Positions 1 through 8,871 of a stretch of 48,510 nt of DNA are shown here, one piece after another; position 1 is the first letter of the stretch, and every line of letters starts with the position of its first letter. The position numbers and the translations under genes are program-made. The DNA comes from Clostridia bacterium (GTDB lineage Bacteria; Bacillota; Clostridia; Oscillospirales; CAG-272): contig JAFVZL010000019.1 of the NCBI GenBank assembly GCA_017508195.1, positions 1 to 48,510 of the forward strand, written 5' to 3'. The notes under the pieces are model-generated. The model ran no database searches and was not told the origin of the DNA. It saw only the letters and a program-made list of their open reading frames with translations.

Positions 1-1324
1 CGTTCGAGCTTACGACCTCGGAAACAAGACGGATAGCATAGGGGAACTCCTCAACAGAGGGGAGTACGGGGATGAGCGAGCGCTCAGCAAGTGCACCGTG
101 TCCGATCTCGCGGCGGCCGGGGCTGCGGAGAGCCTTCGCCTCACCGGTGGAATAGCCGGGCATGTTGTAGTGGTGCATATATCTCTTCTCGGTCTCGTCG
201 TCGAGTCCCTCGAGCTTCTGTGCATCGGAGAGAGTGCCGAGTGTCGCGATGGTGAGAACCTGAGTCTGACCTCTGGTAAACAGACCCGAGCCGTGTACTC
301 TAGGAATAACGCCTACCTCGGATGCAAGAGGTCTGATCTCGTCCATTCTTCTGCCGTCTACGCGCTTCTTGTCAACAAGGAGCCAGCGACGAACGATCTT
401 CTTCTGGATCTTATAGATAAGCTCAGCAAGCTTAACCTTGATATCGGGGTACTTCTCCTCGAATGTTGCAACGATATCGTCCATGATGGGCTGCATCTTT
501 GCATCTCTTACGTTCTTATCATCGGTGTCAAGAGCCTCCATTACGCGCTCCTCGCAGAATGCGAAGATCTCGTCGAACATATCGTGGTCAAGCTCACCCG
601 ACGCATACTCAAACTTGGGCTTACCGATCTCGGCTACGATACCGTCGATGAAGGCAACGAGCTTCTTGATCTCCTCGTGAGCGATCATGATAGCGTTGTA
701 CATATCCTCATCGGATACCTCGTTAGCGCCTGCCTCGATCATTACGACCTTCTCCTTGGATGCTGCAACAGTGAGCTCGAGGTCGGATACCTTGCGCTGC
801 TCTGCGGTGGGGTTGACAACGGGCTTACCGTCTACAAGACCCATGAATACGCCGCCGATAGGACCATTCCACGGAATATCCGAGATGGAAAGAGCGATAG
901 ATGCACCGATCATAGCGGTGATCTCAGGCGAGCAGTCGGGGTCTACCGACATGATGGTGAGAAGGAGCGAGATGTCGTTACGGAGATCCTTAGGGAAAAG
1001 GGGACGTACAGGACGGTCGATAACACGGCCTGCAAGCACTGCCTTCTCAGAGGGCTTACCCTCTCTCTTGAGGAAGCCGCCGGGGATCTTACCTACCGCA
1101 TACATCTTCTCATCGTAATCTACCGAAAGAGGAAGGAAATCGATGCCCTCGCGAGGTGCTGCCGAAGCGGTAGCGGTTGCGAGAACGGTGGTGTCGCCGT
1201 ACTTGATAAGAGCGGCACCGTTTGCAAGACCTGCGATCTTGCCGGTCTCAACTACGAGGGGTCTGCCCGCAAGCTCGTAGGTGAATACCTTGTAGTCATC
1301 AAATTTCTTGAAGTTTTCTACCAT
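1..1324 (-). CDS. pnp: Polyribonucleotide nucleotidyltransferase (PNPase), N-terminal ~441 residues, runs off the window
   Basis: This is the 3'-to-5' phosphorolytic exoribonuclease of RNA decay, which uses phosphate to release nucleoside diphosphates. The reverse strand is open from an ATG at 1324-1322 to the window edge. It starts MVENFKKFDDYKVFTYELAG and then shows typical first RNase PH-domain segments: GDTTVLATATAS, DFLPLSVDYDEKMYAVGKIP, GFLKREGKPSEK and RPVRPLFP. The linker and the start of the second RNase PH domain follow, with RVDGRRMDEIRPL and FTRGQTQVLT. A full protein has about 700 residues, so the second catalytic half and the KH/S1 RNA-binding domains lie outside the window. AAGGAG sits 7 bases before the ATG. 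It lies 188 bases after rpsO in the classical rpsO-pnp order. The long open frame on the opposite strand is a shadow. Confidence 0.97.
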   Translation of the reverse strand, partial: MVENFKKFDDYKVFTYELAGRPLVVETGKIAGLANGAALIKYGDTTVLATATASAAPREGIDFLPLSVDYDEKMYAVGKIPGGFLKREGKPSEKAVLAGRVIDRPVRPLFPKDLRNDISLLLTIMSVDPDCSPEITAMIGASIALSISDIPWNGPIGGVFMGLVDGKPVVNPTAEQRKVSDLELTVAASKEKVVMIEAGANEVSDEDMYNAIMIAHEEIKKLVAFIDGIVAEIGKPKFEYASGELDHDMFDEIFAFCEERVMEALDTDDKNVRDAKMQPIMDDIVATFEEKYPDIKVKLAELIYKIQKKIVRRWLLVDKKRVDGRRMDEIRPLASEVGVIPRVHGSGLFTRGQTQVLTIATLGTLSDAQKLEGLDDETEKRYMHHYNMPGYSTGEAKALRSPGRREIGHGALAERSLIPVLPSVEEFPYAIRLVSEVVSSN

Positions 1325-1451
1325 TGTTTTGTTTCTCCTTTAAATTAATATTCTTGAGGAGCGAACATAGCACTTAAATATCTGCTCGGTATACGAACAC
1401 ATATTTAACTGCTACTTCCGCACCTCGGGTATAACGCAAAAGTGTATCCTC

Positions 1452-1488
1452 GCTGAAAACGGGAACGATAAGCTCGTCCCCGTTCAGC
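1452..1488 (-). promoter_or_regulatory. Imperfect hairpin in the rpsO-pnp intergenic RNA
   Basis: GCTGAA and TTCAGC arms enclose CGGGAACGA / TCGTCCCCG, giving an imperfect stem of about 14 bp with no U-tract. In enterobacteria the rpsO-pnp spacer holds an RNase III processing hairpin that controls pnp mRNA stability. A similar role here is inferred from position only. The lack of a T-run argues against a terminator, so pnp is probably co-transcribed with rpsO. Confidence 0.35.
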
Positions 1489-1512
1489 AAAGAGTGGCCG
1501 AGGAAGTAAAAA

Positions 1513-1779
1513 TTACTTTCTGAGACCAAGCTTCTTGATGATCGCTCTGTATCTCTCGATATCCTTCTTAGCGAGGTAAGCAAGAAGCTGCTTTCTGTGA
1601 CCTACCATCTTGGAAAGACCTCTCTGGGAGTGGAAATCCTTAGGATTCTTCTTCATGTGCTCGGTGAGGGTGTTGATTCTATCGGTAAGGATAGCGATCT
1701 GAACCTCGGGCGAGCCAGTGTCTCTCTCGTTGATCTTGTACTGCTCAATGAGGGCGGTCTTGGTTTCCTTAGAAATCAT
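1513..1779 (-). CDS. rpsO: 30S ribosomal protein S15
   Basis: The 88-residue product binds 16S rRNA early in assembly of the small-subunit platform. The length and the family signature [14 protein letters not shown], the [15 protein letters not shown] segment and the closing IIKKLGLRK fit S15 throughout. AAAGGTG precedes the ATG by 7 bases. It is first in the rpsO-pnp transcription unit and has its own consensus promoter about 130 bases upstream. S15 often represses its own translation through a leader structure. The roughly 125-nt leader here contains pairable GCGTA/TACGC segments, but I cannot match it to a described leader class. Confidence 0.98.
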   Translation of the reverse strand: MISKETKTALIEQYKINERDTGSPEVQIAILTDRINTLTEHMKKNPKDFHSQRGLSKMVGHRKQLLAYLAKKDIERYRAIIKKLGLRK

Positions 1780-1910
1780 TGCTTTTCACCTTTCTTAAAA
1801 ATATTCGCCGCGTAACCGAGGAGCGTGCGGGTGAATACCAAAGCTACGCAAGGGAAATCCCCGAAGCGGAGCAGAGGTCATACACGAAACCCAGTTATAG
1901 GCCGTTTGTT

Positions 1911-1939
1911 ATTATAACATAATATTTTATATTTGTAAA
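1911..1939 (-). promoter_or_regulatory. Sigma-A promoter for rpsO-pnp
   Basis: On the minus strand TTTACA is followed after exactly 17 bases by TATAAT. Transcription would start near 1904, leaving a leader of about 125 nt before rpsO. The leader includes a CCGCTTCGGGG hairpin and GCGTA/TACGC complementary segments, which could form an S15-responsive structure. Confidence 0.8.
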
Positions 1940-2033
1940 TAGTTTTCAAAAAATATTTCTTTCTTTGTCACTTTTAACCAAGAAAAAGGGGTATCCGATG
2001 GCTTTCCGACACAAAAACCATCACATTTCCAGG

Positions 2034-2609
2034 TCAATCAAGCTTCAAAAGCAGCTCTTCAAGAGCTTTTCCTCTGTGGCTGATAGCATTCTTTTCTTCG
2101 TCGGTCATCTCGGCAACCGTCCTGCTCTCGCCAACCGGAACGAAGATAGGATCGTAGCCGAAGCCGCGCTCTCCCCTTCCTTCCTCTATGATACTTCCGT
2201 ACATAAAACCTTCAGCTGTAACGAGTCTGCCGTCGGGATAGGAAAGCGCCATAGCACAGGTGTAGTGTGCGCCCTTATCATCCTTGTCCTTAAGTCTCTC
2301 GATAAGAAGTGCGTTATTCGCCTCATCGTCACCGTGTCCGCCCGAATAGCGCGCCGAGAATATTCCGGGCTCATCACCGAGGGCGTGCGCGGTTATCCCG
2401 CTGTCATCGGCAAGTGCCGCAACACCCGAAAGCAGGGAGATCTCTCTTGCCTTTTTTATCGCATTTTCCATAAAGGTGGTACCGTCCTCTACCGTCTCGT
2501 GGTCGATTCCCGCCTCCTTAAGCGATACTATCTCCTCAAAGCAGCCTCCGAGAATTTTCTTGATCTCATATATCTTGTGCTTGTTGTTCGATGCTATAAT
2601 AAGCTTCAT
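2034..2609 (-). CDS. rdgB: RdgB/HAM1-family non-canonical purine NTP pyrophosphatase
   Basis: This 191-residue enzyme hydrolyses dITP, XTP and related nucleotides to monophosphates, keeping deaminated purines out of DNA and RNA. Family motifs appear in order: IASNNKHKIYEIKKILG at the N-terminus (nucleotide binding), ALADDSGI, PGIFSARYSGG, GFGYDPIF and SHRGKALEEL at the C-terminus. An upstream in-frame start would add seven residues, but AAGGAG lies 5-6 bases before the chosen ATG at 2609 and the protein then begins MKLIIASNN like relatives. It follows fhs and its terminator on the same strand. No separate strong promoter was seen in the 90-base gap. Confidence 0.95.
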   Translation of the reverse strand: MKLIIASNNKHKIYEIKKILGGCFEEIVSLKEAGIDHETVEDGTTFMENAIKKAREISLLSGVAALADDSGITAHALGDEPGIFSARYSGGHGDDEANNALLIERLKDKDDKGAHYTCAMALSYPDGRLVTAEGFMYGSIIEEGRGERGFGYDPIFVPVGESRTVAEMTDEEKNAISHRGKALEELLLKLD

Positions 2610-2656
2610 TTTTGCTCCTTTTGACAACATTTCTTGTCATTTTCACCTATTTATCC

Positions 2657-2687
2657 GAAAAAGTGCAACCTTACGTCGCACTTTTTC
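2657..2687 (-). terminator. Terminator after fhs
   Basis: A 13-bp stem, GAAAAAGTGCGAC against GTTGCACTTTTTC with one G-U pair, has a 5-base loop and a T-rich 3' arm on the minus strand. It lies just after the fhs stop and before rdgB, so some readthrough may feed rdgB. Confidence 0.8.
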
Positions 2688-2700
2688 TCTTTTTATTCTA

Positions 2701-4374
2701 TCAGAACAAACCTACAATTTTACCGTTCTCATCGACGTCTATGCGCTCTGCTGCGGGAGACTTCGGAAGTCCCGGCATGGTCATGATATCACCCGTCAGA
2801 ACGACTATGAAGCCGGCACCTGCCGACACCTTGACCGACTTGATCGTGATATCGAAGTCCTCGGGTGCTCCGAGCTTAGTCGGGTCATCGGAGAAGGAAT
2901 ACTGAGTCTTTGCAACGCAGATAGGAAGCATATCAAGTCCGAGCGAGGTGATAGATGCTATCTGCTTTTTCGCCTGGGGTGTGATAACAACGCCCTTGCC
3001 GCCGTAGATCTTTCTTGTGATCTTTTCGATCTTTTCCTCTATTGTAAGGTCAAGCTCGTAGGAATAGGTGAACTCACCCTTCTCCTCCTCGCAAAGCCTT
3101 ACGACCTCGCGTGCGAGGGCTTCGCCGCCCTTGCCGCCCTCTGCCCATACGGTAGAGAGGACCACGTTGACACCAAGAGCCTTACACTTTTCGATAATGC
3201 AGTCTATCTCCTTATCGGTATCGGTCGGGAAGCGGTTAACCGCAACGACTGAGGGAAGCTTATATACGTTTTTGATATTGGAAACGTGACGCAGAAGGTT
3301 TGGAATACCGCGCTCAAGTGCCTCGAGGTTCTCGGTAGCGAGCTCGGTCTTGGCAAGTCCGCCGTGCATCTTAAGCGCTCTTACAGTCGCGACTATTACC
3401 ACCGCCGAGGGGGTAAGACCTGCCGCACGGCACTTGATATCGAGGAACTTCTCTGCTCCGAGGTCTGCACCGAAGCCCGCCTCGGTAATGGCGTAATCAG
3501 CCATCTTCATAGCCGCCTTTGTAGCTATAACGGAGTTGCATCCGTGTGCAATATTCGCGAAGGGACCGCCGTGAACGAAGGCGGGAGTACCCTCGAGAGT
3601 CTGAACGAGGTTAGGCTTTATCGCATCCTTAAGGAGTGCGGTCATTGCGCCCTCAGCCTTGAGGTCACCCGCGGTCACGGGCTTCTCATCGTAGGTATAA
3701 CCTACGATTATTCTGGCAAGGCGAGCCTTGAGATCCGAAAGAGAGTTTGAAAGACAGAGCACCGCCATGATCTCCGAGGCAACGGTGATATCGTATCCGT
3801 CCTCACGGGGTACACCGTTCACGCGGCCGCCGAGACCGTCGGTAACGAATCTGAGCTGACGGTCGTTCATATCAACGCATCTCTTCCAGGTTATCCTTCT
3901 AGGGTCGATGCCGAGTGTGTTGCCCTGATAGATGTGGTTGTCGAGCATTGCCGCAAGGAGATTGTTCGCAGCACCGATGGCGTGGAAGTCACCCGTAAAA
4001 TGAAGATTGATATCCTCCATTGGAATGACCTGCGCCCAGCCGCCGCCCGCGGCACCGCCCTTGATACCGAATACGGGACCGAGAGAAGGCTCACGGAGTG
4101 CTACCGCAACTTTTTTACCTATTCTCTTCATTCCGTCGGCAAGACCTATCGTCGTAGTGGTCTTTCCCTCTCCTGCGGGAGTGGGTGTGATAGCGGTGAC
4201 GAGAACGAGCTTTCCGTCCGGCTTATCGGCATTATCGGTTATAAGCGAGAGATCGAGCTTCGCCTTGCTTCTGCCGTAGAGCTCGACGTATTTTTCATCG
4301 ACTCCTGCCGCCTTTGCTATTTCGAGAATGTGCTTCGGTGTCACAGACTGTGCTATTTCAATATCCGTCATCAT
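2701..4374 (-). CDS. fhs: Formate-tetrahydrofolate ligase
   Basis: The enzyme makes 10-formyl-THF from formate, THF and ATP for purine and formyl-Met synthesis and, in acetogens, for the methyl branch of the Wood-Ljungdahl pathway. The 557-residue length is standard. The ATP-binding loop [15 protein letters not shown] lies near residues 63-77. Other family blocks are [42 protein letters not shown] and the C-terminal [25 protein letters not shown] lies 9 bases before the ATG at 4374. The next codon is also ATG, so the true start could be 4371. It has a perfect upstream promoter and a downstream terminator, so it is probably monocistronic. No other Wood-Ljungdahl gene is in view. Confidence 0.98.
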   Translation of the reverse strand: MMTDIEIAQSVTPKHILEIAKAAGVDEKYVELYGRSKAKLDLSLITDNADKPDGKLVLVTAITPTPAGEGKTTTTIGLADGMKRIGKKVAVALREPSLGPVFGIKGGAAGGGWAQVIPMEDINLHFTGDFHAIGAANNLLAAMLDNHIYQGNTLGIDPRRITWKRCVDMNDRQLRFVTDGLGGRVNGVPREDGYDITVASEIMAVLCLSNSLSDLKARLARIIVGYTYDEKPVTAGDLKAEGAMTALLKDAIKPNLVQTLEGTPAFVHGGPFANIAHGCNSVIATKAAMKMADYAITEAGFGADLGAEKFLDIKCRAAGLTPSAVVIVATVRALKMHGGLAKTELATENLEALERGIPNLLRHVSNIKNVYKLPSVVAVNRFPTDTDKEIDCIIEKCKALGVNVVLSTVWAEGGKGGEALAREVVRLCEEEKGEFTYSYELDLTIEEKIEKITRKIYGGKGVVITPQAKKQIASITSLGLDMLPICVAKTQYSFSDDPTKLGAPEDFDITIKSVKVSAGAGFIVVLTGDIMTMPGLPKSPAAERIDVDENGKIVGLF

Positions 4375-4409
4375 AGGGCATTTCTCCTCGGTAAGTTTTT
4401 TACCCTTTG

Positions 4410-4438
4410 ATTATACACCCATTTTCCCCCTTTGTCAA
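4410..4438 (-). promoter_or_regulatory. Sigma-A promoter for fhs
   Basis: TTGACA, a 17-base spacer and TATAAT on the minus strand, back to back with the plus-strand promoter at 4466-4494. Confidence 0.85.
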
Positions 4439-4465
4439 TTGAATTTGTTTTTTCAGCGTTAATGA

Positions 4466-4494
4466 TTGACTTTTGCGCGCTCACGTATTATAAT
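4466..4494 (+). promoter_or_regulatory. Sigma-A promoter for the GH67-like gene pair
   Basis: TTGACT, 17 bases, TATAAT. The short leader contains the small hairpin GTCAC-AAAG-GTGAC at 4513-4526 just before the ribosome binding region. Confidence 0.85.
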
Positions 4495-4540
4495 AACGTT
4501 GAAAAATGAGAAGTCACAAAGGTGACGGAATGGAGAAAAA

Positions 4541-6568
4541 ATGGCAAAAAGAATCAAGGGTATGTCCATGTGCAACCCCGTCATTCTCGACAGAGAGTAT
4601 CTTCTCTACACTGCAAGGTATGCGATAGAGAACGGCTACACACACTTCGAGATGATAGGTCCGACCCACGATCCCGTAAGAGGCAACTTGGACGGTATGA
4701 TGTACTACCGCAAGTACTCAGAGTTCAACTCGGATAAGGATAAGGAATACGTGGACTTCTGTATCGACCTTGTCAACGAGGTCTGCGATATGATGAAGGC
4801 AAACGGCATCAAGACCTACTATTGGCATCACGAGCTCGAGATACCTTACCGCTTCGACGAGGAGTATCCCGAGATACATAACGTTGACGGCGACGTCGAG
4901 GTAAGCCACCCCCTTATCAAGGATTTCCTCATTAACAAGATAGAAGATTTCTTCTATCTCTACCCAAATATGGACGGTATCGTGCTCACGCTCCACGAGA
5001 CGAGAATACCTCTGCTCAAGCTCAAAAATCAGAAGCTCGATAAGATCGAGAGAGTAAAATACGTGACCGAGATCCTTTACGAAACCTGTAAGCGCCTCGG
5101 CAAGGAGCTTATCGTGCGCCCGTTCGCGAGTATGCTCTCCGACTACGACGATCTTATGGCGGCTTACGAGCAGATCTCAAACGAGCTTGTCGTCTGCGAC
5201 AAGTGGACACAGTTCGACTGGTCGCTCACGATGCCTCACAACGAGTTCTTTGACAAGATAAAGAACAACCCCCTCATGGTCGAAACAGATATATTCGGCG
5301 AATATTTCGGCAAGGGCTTCCTTCCCATTATGCTTAAGGATCACATCGTAAACAAGTACGCCTATTGCGAGGGCTACGAGCCGAAAGGCTACGTATCGAG
5401 AATAGACCGCGGTGGTTACATCCCGTTCGGCACTCCCAACGAGGTCAACCTCGAGATAATGAGCGCGTGTCAGGACGGCAGAGACGTTGACGAGGCTATT
5501 GACGCGTTCTTCGGAAGAGCCTACGGCGAGGCAGGACCCGAGGTCCGCGCTCTTATGGAAGGCACCGAGGATATACAGATCAAGATGTTCTACATCAACG
5601 GGGTCGAGTTCTCTATGCTCAGCCTCTTCCCCTCCCTCTCATACATCATTACCGCACAGAAGGTCGAGATGTTCCGCGATAAGCCCGAGCTCGAGACTAC
5701 TGCGTGGTATATCCCGAAGAACTACGTCCGCCCCCCCCTCGAGGAGCTCACACGCGCGAAGCGCGAGGCAGTAGAGGAGTCCGAGAGGAAGCTCGCGGAT
5801 CTTGAGGCGCTGAAGGATAGACTCACAGAGGAGCAGTATCACGGTCTTTATATGCGATTCACCAACTTGAATATTGCCGCAAGGCTCTGGGAGCAGCTCA
5901 CCTTCTGCTGCATCGGTCTTGCCGGTTACTTTGAATCTAAGGACGATAGCTGTATAGACAGCGTGAAGCGCGCTATGACGGAGCTTAAAAAGATCGACGA
6001 CGAGGGCTACGCTACTCTTGGTGAAGAATACTACTGCTATGCTCTCGGAAGGGTGAGCGCACAGAAAACAACGAGAAGCAACGTCCCCTTCTTCATCGAG
6101 CAGGTATCCCGTGCATTCGAGCTCGAGGTAGGAGAGATCAGAAGGCTCGAGGCAAAGGGTCTTGTCGACTATGTGGTTGCCGGCGGCTTCAACGAGCGTC
6201 ACGGAATGAAAAAGGAGATCAACTTCTCCTCGAGCCACACCTTCGACGACGGTGTTTGCCGTCTCGCCGGCTCATCAAGAGGAAAGGCATGGAGCGTTAT
6301 AAAAGCGCACGGATGGTTCTCCTACGAGATGGCGGTCAAGCCTAACGCAGAAAATATCATCACGGTCACCGCAAGAGGCTGGGACAGCGACAGCATCGAC
6401 TTCGATGTAACGGTCGACGGTGAGAAAACGATATTCAAGGAACATTCGGATAAGAAGCTCGAATGTGTTGTCAGATTTACTGAAAAGGCGGGCAAGGATA
6501 AGGTGACTGTCAGATTTGACAGAATAACCGAGAATATGCCGCTTATTTATACCGTCGAGATAAAATAA
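4541..6568 (+). CDS. Putative intracellular TIM-barrel glycosidase, distantly GH67-like (paralogue 1)
   Basis: This 675-residue protein has no signal peptide. The first ~60% looks like an alpha/beta barrel whose conserved blocks follow the order seen in GH67 alpha-glucuronidases: THPLIKDF-type helix start, PNMDGIVLTLHETRIP (compare the PDFGGF...SEG block), ELIVRPFAS, CDKWTQFDWS, METDIFGEYFGKGFLPIML-like text and GTPNEVNLEIMSACQDGRD. The final ~110 residues form a predicted beta-sandwich with GWFSYEMAVKPNAENIITV, resembling the DUF6805 domain at the end of GH127 enzymes. Substrate and catalytic residues are unknown; His-Glu in TLHET is a candidate acid. It shares an operon with its close paralogue downstream. 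The GH67 link is my inference from motif order, so the protein may belong to an unnamed family. Confidence 0.6.
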   Translation: MAKRIKGMSMCNPVILDREYLLYTARYAIENGYTHFEMIGPTHDPVRGNLDGMMYYRKYSEFNSDKDKEYVDFCIDLVNEVCDMMKANGIKTYYWHHELEIPYRFDEEYPEIHNVDGDVEVSHPLIKDFLINKIEDFFYLYPNMDGIVLTLHETRIPLLKLKNQKLDKIERVKYVTEILYETCKRLGKELIVRPFASMLSDYDDLMAAYEQISNELVVCDKWTQFDWSLTMPHNEFFDKIKNNPLMVETDIFGEYFGKGFLPIMLKDHIVNKYAYCEGYEPKGYVSRIDRGGYIPFGTPNEVNLEIMSACQDGRDVDEAIDAFFGRAYGEAGPEVRALMEGTEDIQIKMFYINGVEFSMLSLFPSLSYIITAQKVEMFRDKPELETTAWYIPKNYVRPPLEELTRAKREAVEESERKLADLEALKDRLTEEQYHGLYMRFTNLNIAARLWEQLTFCCIGLAGYFESKDDSCIDSVKRAMTELKKIDDEGYATLGEEYYCYALGRVSAQKTTRSNVPFFIEQVSRAFELEVGEIRRLEAKGLVDYVVAGGFNERHGMKKEINFSSSHTFDDGVCRLAGSSRGKAWSVIKAHGWFSYEMAVKPNAENIITVTARGWDSDSIDFDVTVDGEKTIFKEHSDKKLECVVRFTEKAGKDKVTVRFDRITENMPLIYTVEIK

Positions 6569-6586
6569 ACACAACGTGAGGTTATT

Positions 6587-8632
6587 ATGGCAAAAAGAAT
6601 TAAGGGTATGTCTATGTGCAACCCCGTGGATCTTGAGAGAGATTATCTGATTTATACGGCAAAATATGCGATCGAGCACGGCTACACTCACTTCGAGATG
6701 ATAGGCCCGACTCACCATCCCGTAAAGGGTAACGCAGACGGCATGATGTACTACCGCAAATATTCCGAGTTCAACGAGGATAAGGATCACGAATACGTTG
6801 ATTTCTGCATTGGTCTGGTGAACGAGGTCTGCGATATGCTTAAGCCTCACGGCATCAAAACCTATTTCTGGCATCATGAGCTCGAGATACCCTACAAGTT
6901 CGACGAGCGGTACCCCGAGATACATAACGTAGACGGTGACGTTGAGATAACCCATCCGCTTATCAAGGACTTTCTCGAAAACAAGATCGAGGACTTCTTC
7001 CACCTCTATCCGAATATGGACGGACTTGTTCTCACTCTCCACGAGACGAGAATACCTCTGCTTAAGCTGAAAAATCAGAAGCTCGGAAAAACCGAGCGCG
7101 TAAAGTACGTTACCGAGATACTTTATAACGCATGCCGCCGTCTTGGCAAGGAGCTTATCGTGCGTCCGTTTGCGAGCCTCGAGGAGGACTATCAGAACAT
7201 GATGAATGCGTACGAAAGCATCTCGCACGAGCTCGTCGTATGCGACAAGTGGACACAGTTCGACTGGTCGCTCTCGCTCCCACACAACGCATTCTTCAAC
7301 AAGATAAAGAACAATCCGCTTATGGTCGAGACCGATATATTCGGCGAGTACTTCGGAAAGGGATTTCTACCTATTATGCTTAAAAAGCATATTCCCGAAA
7401 AGTTCGCATATTGCGAGAGCTTCGACCCACGCGGATACGTATCCCGTATCGACCGCAACGGCTTTATCCCGTTCGGCACGCCTAACGAGGTCAACCTCGA
7501 CATCATGAACGCCTGCCACGACGGCCGAGACGTCGACGAGGCTATCGATGCCTTCTTCAAAAAGAATTACGGAGAGGCGGGTCCCGCGGTGCGTGCTCTT
7601 ATGGAGGACACCGAGGATATCCAGGTTATGGCGTTCCACGTCGGTGGCTTTGACTTTACCGAGCTTTCCGCATTCCCGAGGCTCAACGCGGTCAAGAACT
7701 GCTATAACATTCAGATGATGCGCGACGACTACGTTATCGAGTCTAACGAATGGTTCATCCCGAAAAACTTCAAGCGTCCGCCTCTCGATGAAATAGTTGC
7801 TGTGAAAAAACACGCAATCGTGCTCGCAGAGGAGAAGCTCAGGGCACTCGAGGCGCTTAAGGGCAGACTTACTCCCGAGCAGTACGACGGGCTTTATATG
7901 CGCTTCAAAAACCTTCTTTACGTCGCTAAGCTTTGGGAGAGGCTTATAGCCTCTATCATCGGCTACTCAAAATATTTCGAGTACGGTGAGGAGAAATACA
8001 GAACGATGTTCCTCGAGGCACTCGAGGATCTTACCGCGATCAACGAGGATGGAAAATCCACTCTCGGCGTGACACGCTATTACCCCACCGCCCTGGGAAC
8101 GAGGGGAAGCCTGTCCGAGAATATCGACGTATCAAAAATAGACAAGGTCGCACAGTACGTTAAGGATGCTAAGGCAAGCTTTGAGTACGAGGCTGCGCTC
8201 GAGGCCGAGCTGAAGAGCGAGGATCTTGTCGACTTCATCATCCCGGGTTCGGGTAACGAGGGACACAAGCTCTTCAAAGAGGTCAACTTCTCCGACACCT
8301 TCTTACTCGAGGACGGTGTGTGCCGTATTGCCGGTACTTACCGCGGTAAGGCATTCAGCACCGTTAACGCGCACGGCTGGTTCAGATATGAGATAGCGGT
8401 AAAGCCGAATGCAGAGAACGAGATCCTTATAACCGCAAAGGGCTCGGAGCCTTCTATCGACTTCTCCGTAGATATCGCAGGTGAAAAAACCGTTATCCGC
8501 GAGGCAGCTGACGGAAAGAAGGAGATATCCGTTAAATTTACCGAGAAAGATGGCCGCGACAGAGTTCAACTGAGGCTCGACAGAATTTCGGCAAGCACGC
8601 CGTTCTTCTATATGATAAAGGTAAAGGCTTGA
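6587..8632 (+). CDS. Putative intracellular TIM-barrel glycosidase, distantly GH67-like (paralogue 2)
   Basis: This 681-residue tandem duplicate of the preceding gene begins 18 bases after its stop, with a modest GTGAGG ribosome site. The N-terminal barrel is strongly conserved between the two: MAKRIKGMSMCNPV, YTHFEMIGPTH, WHHELEIPY, LVLTLHETRIPLLKLKNQKL, FGEYFGKGFLPIMLK and NEVNLDIMNACHDGRDVDEA. The linker around residues 360-560 has diverged. The C-terminal beta-sandwich again carries GWFRYEIAVKPNAENEILI. The barrel matching best suggests a shared reaction, while the diverged middle suggests different substrates or partners. No export signal is visible, so imported oligosaccharides are the likely substrates. 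Function is inferred only. Confidence 0.6.
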   Translation: MAKRIKGMSMCNPVDLERDYLIYTAKYAIEHGYTHFEMIGPTHHPVKGNADGMMYYRKYSEFNEDKDHEYVDFCIGLVNEVCDMLKPHGIKTYFWHHELEIPYKFDERYPEIHNVDGDVEITHPLIKDFLENKIEDFFHLYPNMDGLVLTLHETRIPLLKLKNQKLGKTERVKYVTEILYNACRRLGKELIVRPFASLEEDYQNMMNAYESISHELVVCDKWTQFDWSLSLPHNAFFNKIKNNPLMVETDIFGEYFGKGFLPIMLKKHIPEKFAYCESFDPRGYVSRIDRNGFIPFGTPNEVNLDIMNACHDGRDVDEAIDAFFKKNYGEAGPAVRALMEDTEDIQVMAFHVGGFDFTELSAFPRLNAVKNCYNIQMMRDDYVIESNEWFIPKNFKRPPLDEIVAVKKHAIVLAEEKLRALEALKGRLTPEQYDGLYMRFKNLLYVAKLWERLIASIIGYSKYFEYGEEKYRTMFLEALEDLTAINEDGKSTLGVTRYYPTALGTRGSLSENIDVSKIDKVAQYVKDAKASFEYEAALEAELKSEDLVDFIIPGSGNEGHKLFKEVNFSDTFLLEDGVCRIAGTYRGKAFSTVNAHGWFRYEIAVKPNAENEILITAKGSEPSIDFSVDIAGEKTVIREAADGKKEISVKFTEKDGRDRVQLRLDRISASTPFFYMIKVKA

Positions 8633-8644
8633 GGAAGCGCTTCC
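8633..8644. promoter_or_regulatory. 12-bp palindrome with CG centre (LacI-type operator-like)
   Basis: GGAAGCGCTTCC starts directly after the stop codon of paralogue 2. The core resembles cre/LacI-family operators (AANCG-type half sites) but differs at the outer positions. It lies about 125 bases upstream of the next promoter, so it may equally be only a small 3' hairpin. Confidence 0.25.
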
Positions 8645-8682
8645 GTAGGATAAAGACATAACTTAAGGATACATTTCTTATG

Positions 8683-8718
8683 AAGCCGATGGAGTGCGAC
8701 GTCATTCCGTAGGCTTTT
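8683..8718 (+). terminator. Probable terminator after the GH67-like operon
   Basis: AAGCC/GGCTT and GGAGTG/CATTCC helices with a 3-base internal loop and a 6-base apex, followed by a short T-run. The stem is imperfect, so termination may be partial. Confidence 0.4.
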
Positions 8719-8769
8719 ACCGGGAGTCGGAAAAACTAAAAAAAGCTTTGAAAAAAACCGTTTTTCCTC

Positions 8770-8798
8770 TTGACAAATAATAAATTAAGTTATATAAT
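8770..8798 (+). promoter_or_regulatory. Sigma-A promoter for DUF177-rpmF
   Basis: TTGACA, 17 bases, TATAAT. The expected start lies near 8805, giving a leader of about 65 nt. Confidence 0.85.
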
Positions 8799-8871
8799 AT
8801 GGTGTACGACTATGGATGCCGTAGCCTAAACTGCGCTCTTTTAGCCGAACAACATAAGGAGGGAACCCCGA

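Noticed and set aside
98..1348. A 416-codon open frame on the plus strand
   Set aside because: It is the antisense shadow of pnp; its protein has no family features, while the minus strand encodes clear PNPase.
8633..8644. cre site for CcpA control
   Set aside because: Three positions disagree with the cre consensus and it lies at a gene end and not in a promoter; kept only as a low-confidence palindrome.
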